Positions 8,954 through 17,526 of a stretch of DNA of 64,000 bases are shown here, in pieces. The notes below the pieces were generated by a model. The model ran no database searches and was not told the origin of the DNA. It worked only from the letters and a program-made list of their open reading frames with translations. The stretch is from assembly GCF_014650775.1 (NCBI RefSeq), contig NZ_BMVP01000004.1:372001-436000 (forward strand), written 5' to 3'. Position numbers and translations under genes: made by a program. Each line of letters begins with the position of its first letter. Within the stretch, counting starts at the first letter, position 1. The stretch comes from Streptomyces cirratus. Lineage in GTDB: Bacteria; Actinomycetota; Actinomycetes; Streptomycetales; Streptomycetaceae.

Positions 8954-10720
8954 CTAGCCGTTTTGCGGGCTCACCGCGAGGTCGTCCGCGTAGACCGCGC
9001 CCTGGCCGTACCAGCCGTGCAGGTAGACCGTGACCGTGCCGGAGGCGCCGGTGGTGAACGGCACGGTCAGCTTGGTCCAGCCCGCCGAGCTGGTCCACGT
9101 ACTGCCGCCTGCGCCGCCGCGCACGCCGAGGTAGGCGTAGCCGCCCTGTACCCAGCCGCTCAGGGTGTAGGCGGTGTTGGGCGCGAGGGTGAGGGTCTGT
9201 GCGCACTCACCGGTCTGCGCGGAGGTCGGCGAGCCATTGAGGGCGTACGTGCCCCCGTGCGCGGGAGCGGTGACGACGGCGCCCCCGCTCTCGCAGGTCC
9301 ACGGGGCGAGCGAGCCGCTCTCCAGGCCCCCGTTGACCAGTGCCCCGCTGTCTCCGCCCGGTCCGGGGACGGTCAGGGTGAAGCCGGCGGAGTGGGTGAC
9401 CCGGCCCCCGCCGGCGGTGATGGTGAGCGGGTAACTGCCCGGCGCGGCCGTGGCGCCGACGGCGATCGTGAGCCGGGCGGAGCCGCCCGCCGTGACGGTG
9501 GCGGGGCTGAGGGTGGCCGTCACTGCGGCGGGGGCGCCGGTGACGGTCAGGGTGAGGGGCTGCGCGGCGCCGGAGACGACGGCCGTGCCGACCGTCGCGG
9601 TGGCCGTGCCGCCGGGGGCGACGGAGGCCGACCTCGGGGTGACCGAGACGGAGAAGTCGTCCGCGACGGGCCCGCCGCCGCCCGTGAAGGGCGCGAACGT
9701 GTGGGTGAAGTACCACGGGTCCTGGGCGATGCCCGAACAGGTGTCGGAGCCGCCGGTCCCGGGGCAACCGCCGTTGTCGCGCTGGAGGGCCCAGAAGGAG
9801 AGGGTGTTGATGCCCTTGGCGGTGGCCCAGTCGTAGACGGCCTTCGCGTCGGCGGTGGTGAAGGTCTCGGCGGGACCGTAGTCGTCGATGCCGGGCATCT
9901 CGGTGACGCCGATCATCCCCCAGAGCTGGGCGGGGGTCTTGGCCGGGTAGAGGGCGGCGAGCTGGTTGTAGAGGCCTTCGGCGGCGGTGCGGGTGTCATC
10001 GGCCATGTGGTGCGTGGCGCCGTCGTAGTAGTCGAAGGTCATGAGGTTGACGACGTCCACCTGCGCGCCCGCCGTCTTGGCGCTCTTGAGCACTGCCAGT
10101 CCGCTGCTCGCGAGGCCGCCCGTGGTGGTGGGAAGGGTGTAGGAGACCTGGAGGGGCCGGCCGGCCGCCACGGCCCGGTCCTGCACCTTCTTGATCGCCT
10201 GGTTGCGGCGGTCGATGCCCGCCTTGTCGGTCAGCGAGTTGTCCTCGATGTCCATGTCCAGGCGGGTGATGTCGTAGGTGGTGATGACCTTCTCGTACGC
10301 GGCGGCGATGGAGTCCACGTTGGTGCAGCTGTCGGCGATCTCCGTTCCGCCGTTGTCGGCCGCGTAGCCGCCGAACGAGGGGATGACGTCCCCGCCGCGC
10401 GAGCGGATGGTGGCGAAGTCGGCGCCGAAGACGGAGGCGGAGACGGGCTGGGCGGTACTGCCGTTCCAGTAGGGGGTGCAGGAGCCCTTGGCCTCGGTCT
10501 GGACGAAGGCCATGGTCAGGTACTTGGCGCCGGACTTCTGGGCGAGGTCGGCGGGGCTGTCGGAGGAGTACGCCTCGAAGTACGGGGCGAACACGTGGGC
10601 GGGCAGCGGCGTCGCGGCATGCGCGGCGCCGGTGCCCGCTGCGAGGACCAGGCCGGCCGACGCGGCGAGGGTGGCGAAGGCGGCGAGTAAGGAGTGGACG
10701 GGGCGTGGACGTCGTCTCAT
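8954..10720 (-). CDS. Secreted GH18 chitinase with beta-sandwich and C-terminal carbohydrate-binding module
   Basis: This 588-residue exported enzyme hydrolyses chitin. A Sec signal (residues about 1-35, ending GAAHAATP) is followed by a GH18 barrel at about 40-330. Its catalytic acid lies in LDMDIEDN near 155, the DxDxE signature of the family, and YYDGATHH and SFWALQRDNGG fit later barrel strands. An Ig-like or FN3-like sandwich follows at about 345-440, and a CBM4/9-like jelly roll opening with NGGLESGSLAPWTCE closes the protein. The layout matches Streptomyces chitinases made for extracellular chitin use. Two inverted TGGTCTGGACCA-type operators lie 44-85 bases upstream, consistent with GlcNAc control by DasR. 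Confidence 0.93.
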   Translation of the reverse strand: MRRRPRPVHSLLAAFATLAASAGLVLAAGTGAAHAATPLPAHVFAPYFEAYSSDSPADLAQKSGAKYLTMAFVQTEAKGSCTPYWNGSTAQPVSASVFGADFATIRSRGGDVIPSFGGYAADNGGTEIADSCTNVDSIAAAYEKVITTYDITRLDMDIEDNSLTDKAGIDRRNQAIKKVQDRAVAAGRPLQVSYTLPTTTGGLASSGLAVLKSAKTAGAQVDVVNLMTFDYYDGATHHMADDTRTAAEGLYNQLAALYPAKTPAQLWGMIGVTEMPGIDDYGPAETFTTADAKAVYDWATAKGINTLSFWALQRDNGGCPGTGGSDTCSGIAQDPWYFTHTFAPFTGGGGPVADDFSVSVTPRSASVAPGGTATATVGTAVVSGAAQPLTLTVTGAPAAVTATLSPATVTAGGSARLTIAVGATAAPGSYPLTITAGGGRVTHSAGFTLTVPGPGGDSGALVNGGLESGSLAPWTCESGGAVVTAPAHGGTYALNGSPTSAQTGECAQTLTLAPNTAYTLSGWVQGGYAYLGVRGGAGGSTWTSSAGWTKLTVPFTTGASGTVTVYLHGWYGQGAVYADDLAVSPQNG

Positions 10721-10763
10721 CGAAGCTCCCGGTGGGGCGCGAGCGAACGGGCGGACGCCTCAT

Positions 10764-10805
10764 GATTGGTCTGGACCAGGAGGAGGTCAAGGGTCCAGAC
10801 CAATC
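10764..10805 (-). promoter_or_regulatory. Paired DasR-like operators (dre) upstream of the chitinase
   Basis: GATTGGTCTGGACC (10764-10777) and its exact reverse complement (10792-10805) form a perfect 14-base inverted repeat. Each arm carries a near-palindromic TGGTCTGGACCA-type box like the known chitinase direct repeats and the DasR site TGGTCTAGACCA. Centres are about 25 bases apart. Confidence 0.75.
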
Positions 10806-10870
10806 CGAATCGCTGCGGCCGGGGTGCCGGCACCACGAGGCGCACGGTCCGTCGGAGGCGCGTGGCACGG

Positions 10871-12208
10871 TCAGTGCAGGATGCCCGCCTCGCGGGCGGC
10901 ACGGATCCAGGAGGGGAACTCCGACAGGAGGCGGTCGTACAGTTCGGGGTCGGAGATCCGGTCGATGTCGTCCACGGCGAAGAAGCCGACGTTGTCGACA
11001 CGGCGGCCGGGCATGGTGTCGAAGCGTTCCAGCACTCCGAACCCGGCCCGGCCGAGGCCGACGAACTGCCAGAACACGGGCTCCTCGACGGCCGCGCGCA
11101 GCTCCCGCTCGATCTCGTCGTTGCGGTAGACGCCGCCGTCGGAGAAGAACAGGACGAGGGTCGGGGCGGGCACCGGGTGGTCGCGCACGTAGGCACGCAC
11201 CTCGGCGATGACCCGCTGTTCTTCGTTCTGGAAGCCGACCGCACGCATGTCGATCTGGCCGGGGAGCAGTCCCTTGGCCGGCTTGTTCCGGCCGAAGAGG
11301 CTCATCTGGCCGACCCGGACGTGCAGGCGCAGCCAGTCGGGCAGTTCGGCGACCGTGAGGTCGGGCAGCCTCGCGGGGTGGGTGGCGAAGGTCCAGGCCT
11401 GCATCTCGCCGTCGTCGTCGAGCTGCGCCGCGACGGCGGCCATCCGTTCCACCACACCGGCCACCGTGCCGCGTGCGTACAGGGTGGACATGGAGCCGGA
11501 CGCGTCGAGTACGAGGACGACCCGGGCGCTGACTCCGGCGGCGCCGCTCTTGGTCAGGCTGACGGCGACCTGTTGCTTGCGCAGGGAGAGGCGCTCGCGC
11601 ATTTCGGTGGGCAGCCGTTCCTCGCCCTTGACCATGCGGACGGCGGCCGCGGGCGCGGCCACGGGAGCCCGCGGGGGCGCCGGCGCCGGCAGCCGGTCGT
11701 CCACCGTGATGCCGAAGTCGGTCGCCAGTCCGGCCAGGCCGCTCGCGTACCCCTGCCCGACCGCCCGGAACTTCCAGGCACCCGCGCGCCGGTAGAGCTC
11801 GCCGCTGACGTACGCGGTCTCGGTGTCGGCGGTCATGTCGAAGCGGGCGAGCTCGGTCCCGGAGGCCGCGTCCAGGAGCCTGAGGTGCAGCCCGGGCACC
11901 CGGCCGAAGCTGCCGCCCTCGGCGGAGGCGCACAGGACGACCCGTCGGATCTCGGGCTCCAGGGTGGCCAGATCGACGTCGAGCGTGTCCGCGCCGGGCT
12001 GCTTGCCGAGGTGGCGTACGGCGCCCGAGGCGTGCCGCGGCTGGTTGTAGAAGACGAAGTCCCCGTCGGAACGCACGCGACCGCTGTCGGTCAGCAGGAG
12101 TGCCGAGGCGTCCACGTCCGGTACGCCCGGCCCGGCCGACCAGCCGAGCACGGCTCTGACGGAGGCTGACCCCACGGGCAGGTTGGCGCCCTTGCTCAAT
12201 ATCGTCAC
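10871..12208 (-). CDS. TerD-domain protein fused to a von Willebrand factor A domain
   Basis: The 445-residue protein has an N-terminal TerD domain (residues about 1-190, [12 protein letters not shown] then [15 protein letters not shown]). A Pro/Ala linker and a vWA domain follow, with the metal-dependent adhesion motif [12 protein letters not shown] near 245. This is a common actinobacterial form of the Ter stress system, cytoplasmic and probably calcium- or metal-binding. The role may be phage defence, metal resistance or surface assembly; it is not defined. GTG 12208 gives the canonical TerD start, though no strong ribosome site precedes it. A strong terminator separates it from the upstream cold-shock gene, so it has its own promoter in the short gap or depends on readthrough. 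Confidence 0.85.
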   Translation of the reverse strand: MTILSKGANLPVGSASVRAVLGWSAGPGVPDVDASALLLTDSGRVRSDGDFVFYNQPRHASGAVRHLGKQPGADTLDVDLATLEPEIRRVVLCASAEGGSFGRVPGLHLRLLDAASGTELARFDMTADTETAYVSGELYRRAGAWKFRAVGQGYASGLAGLATDFGITVDDRLPAPAPPRAPVAAPAAAVRMVKGEERLPTEMRERLSLRKQQVAVSLTKSGAAGVSARVVLVLDASGSMSTLYARGTVAGVVERMAAVAAQLDDDGEMQAWTFATHPARLPDLTVAELPDWLRLHVRVGQMSLFGRNKPAKGLLPGQIDMRAVGFQNEEQRVIAEVRAYVRDHPVPAPTLVLFFSDGGVYRNDEIERELRAAVEEPVFWQFVGLGRAGFGVLERFDTMPGRRVDNVGFFAVDDIDRISDPELYDRLLSEFPSWIRAAREAGILH

Positions 12209-12294
12209 GGCGCACAGTCTGCCCCTGCGCCCGCCGCGGCGGAACGTCCGCGCGGGCGGAACGCATCGCCGGGCAGGGGGGCAGCCCGGCAACG

Positions 12295-12330
12295 CGTAGA
12301 GGCCCGCACCTCACGGTGCGGGCCTCTACG
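12295..12330. terminator. Perfect 16-base-pair terminator hairpin
   Basis: CGTAGAGGCCCGCACC pairs perfectly with GGTGCGGGCCTCTACG around a TCAC loop. It follows the stop of the cold-shock gene (minus strand) by 23 bases. Confidence 0.85.
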
Positions 12331-12352
12331 TTGGTCACACGCCAAGGTTGCG

Positions 12353-12556
12353 TCAGGCGGGAACGATGTTCTCGGCCTGGGGGCCCTTCTGGCCCTGCGT
12401 GACGTCGAAGTTCACCTTCTGGCCTTCCTGAAGCTCACGGAAGCCCTGGGTGGCGATGTTCGAGTAGTGGGCGAACACGTCAGCGCCGCCACCGTCCTGC
12501 TCGATGAAGCCGAAGCCCTTTTCCGCGTTGAACCACTTCACGGTGCCAGATGCCAT
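12353..12556 (-). CDS. Cold-shock protein (CspA family)
   Basis: This 67-residue single cold-shock domain binds single-stranded nucleic acid and acts as an RNA chaperone. The RNP1-type motif KGFGFIE and the RNP2-type motif DVFAHYS are intact, and the length is that of SC3.5/CspA-type proteins in Streptomyces. AAGGAGA lies 9 bases upstream of ATG 12556. The preceding 100-odd bases are AT-rich and U-rich in the transcript, as in long cold-shock leaders. It is terminated by the strong hairpin downstream, so it is probably monocistronic. Confidence 0.97.
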   Translation of the reverse strand: MASGTVKWFNAEKGFGFIEQDGGGADVFAHYSNIATQGFRELQEGQKVNFDVTQGQKGPQAENIVPA

Positions 12557-12690
12557 ATGAGTTTCTCCTTCGGGGCTGTACCCGGACCCACACTGTGCGG
12601 GAACCGGTGTTGAAGTAATGATTGCCCCGTCCGAAAAAACATCGGAATAAAGTTTTGGGAACCACAACTGCAACTGCGCTGACCGTAGCA
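12557..12690 (-). promoter_or_regulatory. AT-rich cold-shock mRNA leader
   Basis: The region upstream of the cold-shock gene has a clear fall in GC content, with runs of A/T around 12610-12670 and a CCGA...TCGG mini-hairpin around a T-run. This fits a long structured 5' leader as known for csp mRNAs. A possible -10 is TACGGT near 12680. The gap up to 12795 shows nothing else. Confidence 0.4.
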
Positions 12691-12795
12691 CAGCGCAGGC
12701 CGTCCGGCACGGAAGGTTTCTGCTTCTTCATTCCCAACACCGTGAATCTTCACCGGCATTCGATGAATTTCTGTACCGGTGGCAACAGATATTCG

Positions 12796-13458
12796 TCAGC
12801 CGCGGAAGGCCTCCGGCCGCTCCGGAGAGGCCTCCGCGAGCGCCTTGGTGACGGCTTCGACGCCCGCGCGCAGGCCGTACACCGGAGTGTCGGGCTGCTG
12901 ACGCCAGGAGTCGTCGATGCCACCCGCGTCGACGGTGTCGAAGCCGAGCTCGTCGATGAGCGCCCGTACGGTCTTCTTCGCCGCCTCGTCGTCGCCGGCG
13001 ACCGGCAGCGCCATCCGGTCGGGGGCCCCGGCCGGCCGGGGCCGTTCCAGGATGTCGACGGCGTAGGTGCCGTTGAAGGCCTTGATCACCGGGTGGCCCA
13101 GGTGGCGTTCGGTCCAGCGGCTCTCGGTCAGGCCGTCGTCCTCGATGCCGGGGATGCGGCCGTCGCGCTCGCGGGGGTAGTAGTTGCAGGTGTCGATGAC
13201 CGCGAAGCCCTCCGCCGCGCCGTCGAAGAGCCCGGCGGGCAGGTCGGGCACGTTCTTGAGGGGGACGGTGACCACGACGACCTCCGCGCCGCGGGCCGCC
13301 TGGGCGACCGTGACGGGCGTGGCGCCGGTCTCCTCGGCCAGCGCCGTGAGGGTTTCGGGTCCGCGGGAGTTCGCCACGGAAACCTCGTGTCCGAGGGCGG
13401 TGAGCCGGCGGGTGAGGTTGCCGCCGATGTTGCCGGCGCCGATGATGCCGATCTTCAT
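12796..13458 (-). CDS. NADPH-dependent F420 reductase-like oxidoreductase
   Basis: The 220-residue protein starts with a strict dinucleotide-binding motif MKIGIIGAGNIGGNLTRRL and the 2'-phosphate-reading segment VANSRGPETL. This identifies the Npd/FNO family that moves hydride between NADP and a deazaflavin F420 or similar cofactor. Further support is VVVTVPLKNVPDLP and FNGTYAVDILERP. Several family members of this length act on other substrates, so F420 use is inferred. GGAGAG sits 4-9 bases before ATG 13458. No F420 biosynthesis gene is near. Confidence 0.85.
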   Translation of the reverse strand: MKIGIIGAGNIGGNLTRRLTALGHEVSVANSRGPETLTALAEETGATPVTVAQAARGAEVVVVTVPLKNVPDLPAGLFDGAAEGFAVIDTCNYYPRERDGRIPGIEDDGLTESRWTERHLGHPVIKAFNGTYAVDILERPRPAGAPDRMALPVAGDDEAAKKTVRALIDELGFDTVDAGGIDDSWRQQPDTPVYGLRAGVEAVTKALAEASPERPEAFRG

Positions 13459-13666
13459 GAGCTCTCCAGTGCAGTGCGCGGTTTCGGGTATCGCCTCTGT
13501 CCGAACTCCACGGGCCCCCACGGCATTCCGGATCCTTCGGCGCAGCCGGGTGGATTTTCAGCCATTTTCCGCAGCCCGAGAACCGGAGTGGCCCGAGAGG
13601 GGTCTTTCGGGGCAGTGCCGGGGACCGTACCGGCAGGTTTCGCACCACGGGGAAAGGTACGAAAAT

Positions 13667-14158
13667 ATGTCCAAGCTTCCGGCCAAGCGCGCGGCCATTG
13701 CCCTCGCCGCCGCTGCGACCGCCGCCGCGGCCGCGCTCTCCCTGACCTTCGTCACCGACGCGTCCGCCTCCGCGCCCGCCCCGGGCACCGCCCGGACGGC
13801 GACGGCGCTGCCCTCCGTATCCGGCAGCCCCGAGGGCGCGTTCACCCGTATCGCCGACTTCTACGGCTCCTACATCGACGCGGTGTACGACGGGGACGGC
13901 AAGACCGCCGACCAGCTGCGCGCCTTCTACCTCTCCAAGCCCCTCCAGCAGGAGCTCAGGCAGTGGGAGGAGGCGAACCACGCGAACGGCGTACTGCGCG
14001 CCCAGAACGTGCCCCTCCAGTGGAAGGTCGCCTCGACCGGCAGCGGGACGGGCAAGACGAACGCCACGGTCACCCTGACCTGGGGCGGCGGCGACACCAC
14101 GGAGATCCACGTCCAGGCCGACCTCAAGACGCGCAAGATCACCTCGATCAAGGACTGA
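13667..14158 (+). CDS. Secreted protein of unknown function
   Basis: The 163-residue product has a Lys/Arg start (MSKLPAKRAAIALAAAAT), a long Ala-rich hydrophobic core and a likely cleavage after about residue 38. The mature part (EGAFTRIADFYGSYIDAVYDG then VASTGSGTGKTNATVTLTW) reads as one helix pair followed by an antiparallel sheet, like NTF2-like or DUF3828-type small exported domains. No catalytic residues can be named. A GGGGAAAGG ribosome site lies 7-15 bases upstream of ATG 13667. It is divergent from the reductase gene and closed by a terminator. Confidence 0.75.
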   Translation: MSKLPAKRAAIALAAAATAAAAALSLTFVTDASASAPAPGTARTATALPSVSGSPEGAFTRIADFYGSYIDAVYDGDGKTADQLRAFYLSKPLQQELRQWEEANHANGVLRAQNVPLQWKVASTGSGTGKTNATVTLTWGGGDTTEIHVQADLKTRKITSIKD

Positions 14159-14194
14159 TCCGCGCGCCGACGCAGCCGAAGCGTCCGACGCAAG

Positions 14195-14221
14195 AGGGGG
14201 CCCGCCACCGGCGGGCCCCCT
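14195..14221. terminator. GC hairpin terminator between convergent genes
   Basis: AGGGGGCCCGCC and GGCGGGCCCCCT form a perfect 12-base-pair stem with loop ACC. It lies between a plus-strand secreted protein gene and the minus-strand ferredoxin reductase gene. Confidence 0.8.
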
Positions 14222-14256
14222 CCATGTCATCCCCGGCGCTCAGGCCCGGACAGGGC

Positions 14257-15618
14257 CTAAGCCCCGCTCGCTTCGAGCATGTCCTCGCGCTCGACCAGCT
14301 TCACGCGCTCGCGGCCCTGCGGTTCACCCAGCGCCTTCTCCGCGGCGTCCAGCTTGTACCAGCCCTCCCAGGTGGTGAACCGGACCCGGCGCTCCGCCAG
14401 GAACGCCTCGACGGCTTCCGGAGCCGGCGAGGCCGGGGTGAGCAGCCGCCCTGCGGCGTGGTCGGCGAGCAGGCTCGCCACCGTCTCGTTCGCGTCGCCC
14501 TTGGTGTGGCCGATCAGGCCGATGGGACCGCGCCGGATCCAGCCGGTGACGTACGTCGAGGGCAGGTGCGCACCGGCCTCGATCACCCGGCCGCCCTCGT
14601 CGGGGACCGTGCCGGACTCGACGTCCCAGGGGAGCTTGGGCAGTTCGTCGGAGAGGTAGCCCACGGCCCGGTACACCGACTGGACGTCCCAGTCCGTGAA
14701 CCGGCCCGTGCCCTTGACGTTGCCCGTGCCGTCGAGTTCGGTCCGCTCGGTGCGCAGGCCAACGACCTTGCCGTCCTCGCCGAGCACCTCGACGGGCGAT
14801 TCGAAGAAGTGCAGGAACAGCTTGTGCGGGCGGTCGCCGGTGTCGCGGATCGCCCAGTTCTCCAGGGTCTTGGCGACCATGTCGGCCTGCTTGTTGGCGC
14901 GGCGGGCGGCGATCGAGCCCTCGTCGTAGTCGATGTCCTGGGGGTCGACGATGACCTCGATGTTCGGCGAGTGGTCCAGTTCGCGCAGCTCCATCGGACT
15001 GAACTTCGCCTGCGCCGGTCCGCGACGGCCGAAGACGTGCACTTCGAGCGCCTTGTTGGCCTTGAGGCCCTCGTGCACGTTCGGCGGGATCTCGGTCGTC
15101 AGCAGCTCGTCCGCCGTCTTCGCGAGGATGCGTGCGACGTCGAGCGCGACGTTGCCGACGCCGAGGACGGCGACCTTCTCGGCCTCCAGCGGCCAGGTGC
15201 GCGGGACGTCCGGGTGGCCGTCGTACCAGGAGACGAAGTCGGCGGCGCCGTACGAGCCCTCCAGGTCGACACCGGGGATCCGCAGCTCGCGGTCGGCGGT
15301 GGCGCCCGTGGAGAAGATCACCGCGTCGTAGAACGCGCGCAGCTCGTCGAGGGAGATGTCGTTCGGGTAGTCGACGTTGCCGAAGAGGCGGACCTGCGGC
15401 TTGTCGAGCACCTGGTGCAGGGCGGTGATGATGCCCTTGATGCGCGGGTGGTCGGGGGCGACGCCGTACCGGATCAGGCCGAAGGGGGCCGGCATCCGTT
15501 CGAAGAGGTCGATGGAGACGCCTGGTTCGGCGGCCGCCTCGGACTTGAGCAGCGCGTCGGCCGCGTAGATGCCGGCGGGGCCGGCGCCGACTATCGCTAC
15601 CCGCAGAGGGCGAGGCAT
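14257..15618 (-). CDS. fprA: FprA-type ferredoxin/adrenodoxin-NADP reductase
   Basis: The 453-residue flavoprotein matches the FprA/adrenodoxin reductase family. It has an N-terminal FAD motif VAIVGAGPAGIYAA, LFERMPAPFGLIRYGVAPDHP, the NADP motif VLGVGNVALDVAR, and VHVFGRRGPAQAKFSPMELREL. It passes electrons from NADPH to ferredoxins, which feed cytochromes P450 and iron metabolism. ATG 15618 was chosen over a TTG 24 bases upstream because GGAAGG lies about 11 bases before it. An iron-box-like sequence lies 47-65 bases upstream, so iron repression by a DmdR/IdeR regulator is plausible. No P450 gene is in the window. Confidence 0.94.
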   Translation of the reverse strand: MPRPLRVAIVGAGPAGIYAADALLKSEAAAEPGVSIDLFERMPAPFGLIRYGVAPDHPRIKGIITALHQVLDKPQVRLFGNVDYPNDISLDELRAFYDAVIFSTGATADRELRIPGVDLEGSYGAADFVSWYDGHPDVPRTWPLEAEKVAVLGVGNVALDVARILAKTADELLTTEIPPNVHEGLKANKALEVHVFGRRGPAQAKFSPMELRELDHSPNIEVIVDPQDIDYDEGSIAARRANKQADMVAKTLENWAIRDTGDRPHKLFLHFFESPVEVLGEDGKVVGLRTERTELDGTGNVKGTGRFTDWDVQSVYRAVGYLSDELPKLPWDVESGTVPDEGGRVIEAGAHLPSTYVTGWIRRGPIGLIGHTKGDANETVASLLADHAAGRLLTPASPAPEAVEAFLAERRVRFTTWEGWYKLDAAEKALGEPQGRERVKLVEREDMLEASGA

Positions 15619-15664
15619 GTGTGGGTTCCCTTCCACCGACAAACTGGCTGATCAAAGTGAACCC

Positions 15665-15683
15665 TAAGCTAAGGCCACCCTAA
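15665..15683 (-). promoter_or_regulatory. Iron-box-like operator upstream of fprA
   Basis: Read on the minus strand this is TTAGGGTGGCCTTAGCTTA. It agrees at 13 of 19 positions with the DmdR/IdeR box TTAGGTTAGGCTAACCTAA as I know it. It sits 47 bases upstream of the fprA start, in the right place to block a promoter. Confidence 0.5.
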
Positions 15684-15701
15684 CCGGGCACCCGGCCCCT
15701 G

Positions 15702-15730
15702 CTTATGACCTCATAAACAGCTCTTATGAC
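15702..15730. promoter_or_regulatory. TTATGA/TCATAA palindrome with direct repeat
   Basis: TTATGACCTCATAA (15703-15716) has perfect 6-base arms, and CTTATGAC occurs at 15702-15709 and again at 15723-15730, 21 bases apart (two helical turns). It lies 84-112 bases upstream of fprA. The regulator is unknown. Confidence 0.35.
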
Positions 15731-15807
15731 ATCCCAAAGGGCCGCTTTGGGGACGCCGGGACCACGGCCGGCCTCGTACGCGGTATTCAAGCCCCCGTAC
15801 TGGGTAC

Positions 15808-16341
15808 TCAGGCCTCGTACTCGGTCAGGTCGATGAAGTGGACGTCGAGCAGGGCGCCCGACTCCGGCGCCTCGACCCGCCGCTCCGACTCCATGCCCAG
15901 CTTGCGGATGACGTTCTCGGACTCCTCGTTGCCGGCCCGGTTGACCGCGATGACCCGGTCCAGTCCCCGGTCCTGGAGGGCGAACTCCAAGGTGGCCTGG
16001 GCGGCTTCCGAGGCGTATCCCTGGCCCCAGAACGGCCGGCCGAGACGCCAGGTGATCTCGACGGCGGGCATGACCTCGGGCAGCCACTCCGGCACGGACA
16101 GGCCGACGGCGCCGATCAGCTCCCCCGAAGCCAGCAGCTCGACGGCGAACAGGCCGAAACCCTCCTCGTCCCACTCGTCCTCCCAGCGCTCGATGGCGTC
16201 GGCGGTCTCCTCCAGGTCGAGCGTGGATCCGTCACCGATCCAGCGCATCACCTCGGGGTCGGCGTTGATCTCCGACAGCGGGACGAGGTCGTCGTCGGTC
16301 CAGCGGCGGAGCAGGAGGCGGGGGGTACGGATCTCGGTCAT
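15808..16341 (-). CDS. GNAT-family N-acetyltransferase (RimJ/RimL type)
   Basis: This 177-residue single-domain acetyltransferase opens with the typical ETPRLLLRRW-like strand (EIRTPRLLLRRWTDDDL) and has the acetyl-CoA loop WRLGRPFWGQGYASEA near residues 99-114. It transfers acetyl groups to an amine, as in RimJ/RimL ribosomal-protein or antibiotic-modifying enzymes; the acceptor is unknown. It stands alone between fprA and another acetyltransferase gene on the same strand. Confidence 0.88.
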   Translation of the reverse strand: MTEIRTPRLLLRRWTDDDLVPLSEINADPEVMRWIGDGSTLDLEETADAIERWEDEWDEEGFGLFAVELLASGELIGAVGLSVPEWLPEVMPAVEITWRLGRPFWGQGYASEAAQATLEFALQDRGLDRVIAVNRAGNEESENVIRKLGMESERRVEAPESGALLDVHFIDLTEYEA

Positions 16342-16398
16342 GCCCTCATCCTGCCGAACGCGGCCCCACCAGGGTTAATCGGGCCCCCGTGCGGGCTT

Positions 16399-17466
16399 TC
16401 AGCGGGGGCGCAGCAGGTAGCGGACCGCGCCGTCCACCGAGCCGTCCCGCTCGAACCCGGCCCGCCGGACCACGGCGTGCGAGGGCGCGTTGCCGACATC
16501 GACGACGGCCCGCAGCGCGGTCAGCCCGGGCTGCTCGAAGGCCCATCCGGCCAGGGCGCGCAGGGCTTCGGTCGCGTGTCCGTGGCCCCGGGCCGAAGGC
16601 AGGAGGTCGTAGCCGACCTCCGCGTGCCCTTCGGGGTCGGGCGCGCCGTGGAAGCCGATGCCGCCGATCGCCCTGCGGTCGGTGTCGCGGACGATGGCGT
16701 ACGGGCCCCAGCCCGGGTGGTACTCGCCGACCTCGCGCGCCAGGCCCAGCATCCCGGCGGCGATCCTGGTCCCCTCGGGCGGCCCGTCTTCGGCCCACAC
16801 GAAGCCGCCGGGGCCGCCGGTGTGCAGGTCGGCGGCGGCCGAGGGGCTGATCTCGCACAGAACGACGCCCTCCCCCCGGACAGGGTTGGCGTACCAGCGC
16901 CAGTGCCGTCGGCGGGGCAGGCCGGGCAGGTCGGCCCGGCCGGTGGCACCCAGGAGCGAGCCCCACGCGTCAGCCGGGGCGGCGCGCGGGGCGTGCGGGA
17001 AGAGCCGGTCGAGGATCAGGGCGCTGGTGTGCCCGGAGCCGGTCCAGCCGGTGGCGCCGAGGCCGTGCAGGATGTCGTGGGTGTGCAGCAGCACCTCGGT
17101 GGCGCCCATGGCGGCGAACCCGTCGGCGCCGGCCGCGCCGGCGGGATGCCAGGCGCGGTCCTCCGCCCGGGCCGCGAGGACGGCGGCCGCCAGGAGGCGT
17201 CCGGTCGCCGCGATGAGGTCCGTCAGGTCGCCGGGCGTGGTGCCGGGGGCGGCGCCGGCCCTCATGGGCAGCCAGGAGTCGGGCACGCGGCCGGCCGGCT
17301 GCGCGGCGAAGGCAGTCAGGTCTGCAATGAGGTGGACGGCGGTCTCCGCGCAGCTCCACTGCAGCCCCGCCGCCGGCCGGGACCAGTCGCGGTCCGCGAC
17401 CTCGCGCAGGGCGGCGACTGCGTCCGTGACGGTGCGGGTGAGGTCGTCGGCGGTGAAGGGGGCCAT
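16399..17466 (-). CDS. Fusion of a DinB/maleylpyruvate isomerase-like domain with a GNAT acetyltransferase
   Basis: The 355-residue protein joins two cytoplasmic domains. The N-terminal half (residues about 1-180) looks like the DinB-like MDMPI_N four-helix fold, which binds a metal and often mycothiol: LQWSCAETAVHLIADL and VLLHTHDILHGLG carry candidate histidine ligands. The C-terminal half (about 195-355) is a GNAT domain with the acetyl-CoA loop LLPSARGHGHATEALRAL near 290-307. The gap between them holds YANPVRGEGVVLCEISPS. Fusion of a thiol-transferase-like fold to an acetyltransferase suggests work on mycothiol or a mycothiol adduct, but that is inference; both parts could also act as a toxin/drug-modifying pair. 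Confidence 0.82.
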   Translation of the reverse strand: MAPFTADDLTRTVTDAVAALREVADRDWSRPAAGLQWSCAETAVHLIADLTAFAAQPAGRVPDSWLPMRAGAAPGTTPGDLTDLIAATGRLLAAAVLAARAEDRAWHPAGAAGADGFAAMGATEVLLHTHDILHGLGATGWTGSGHTSALILDRLFPHAPRAAPADAWGSLLGATGRADLPGLPRRRHWRWYANPVRGEGVVLCEISPSAAADLHTGGPGGFVWAEDGPPEGTRIAAGMLGLAREVGEYHPGWGPYAIVRDTDRRAIGGIGFHGAPDPEGHAEVGYDLLPSARGHGHATEALRALAGWAFEQPGLTALRAVVDVGNAPSHAVVRRAGFERDGSVDGAVRYLLRPR

Positions 17467-17526
17467 GACGTGGACCTTAAGGCCGTTCCGGTCGGTGGCC
17501 GGAGGCCGGGCCGCCCCGGAGTCGGT

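Noticed and set aside
15702-15730. Rex operator
   Set aside because: The Rex site needs TTGTGAA...TTCACAA; the sequence here is TTATGA...TCATAA with a different core.
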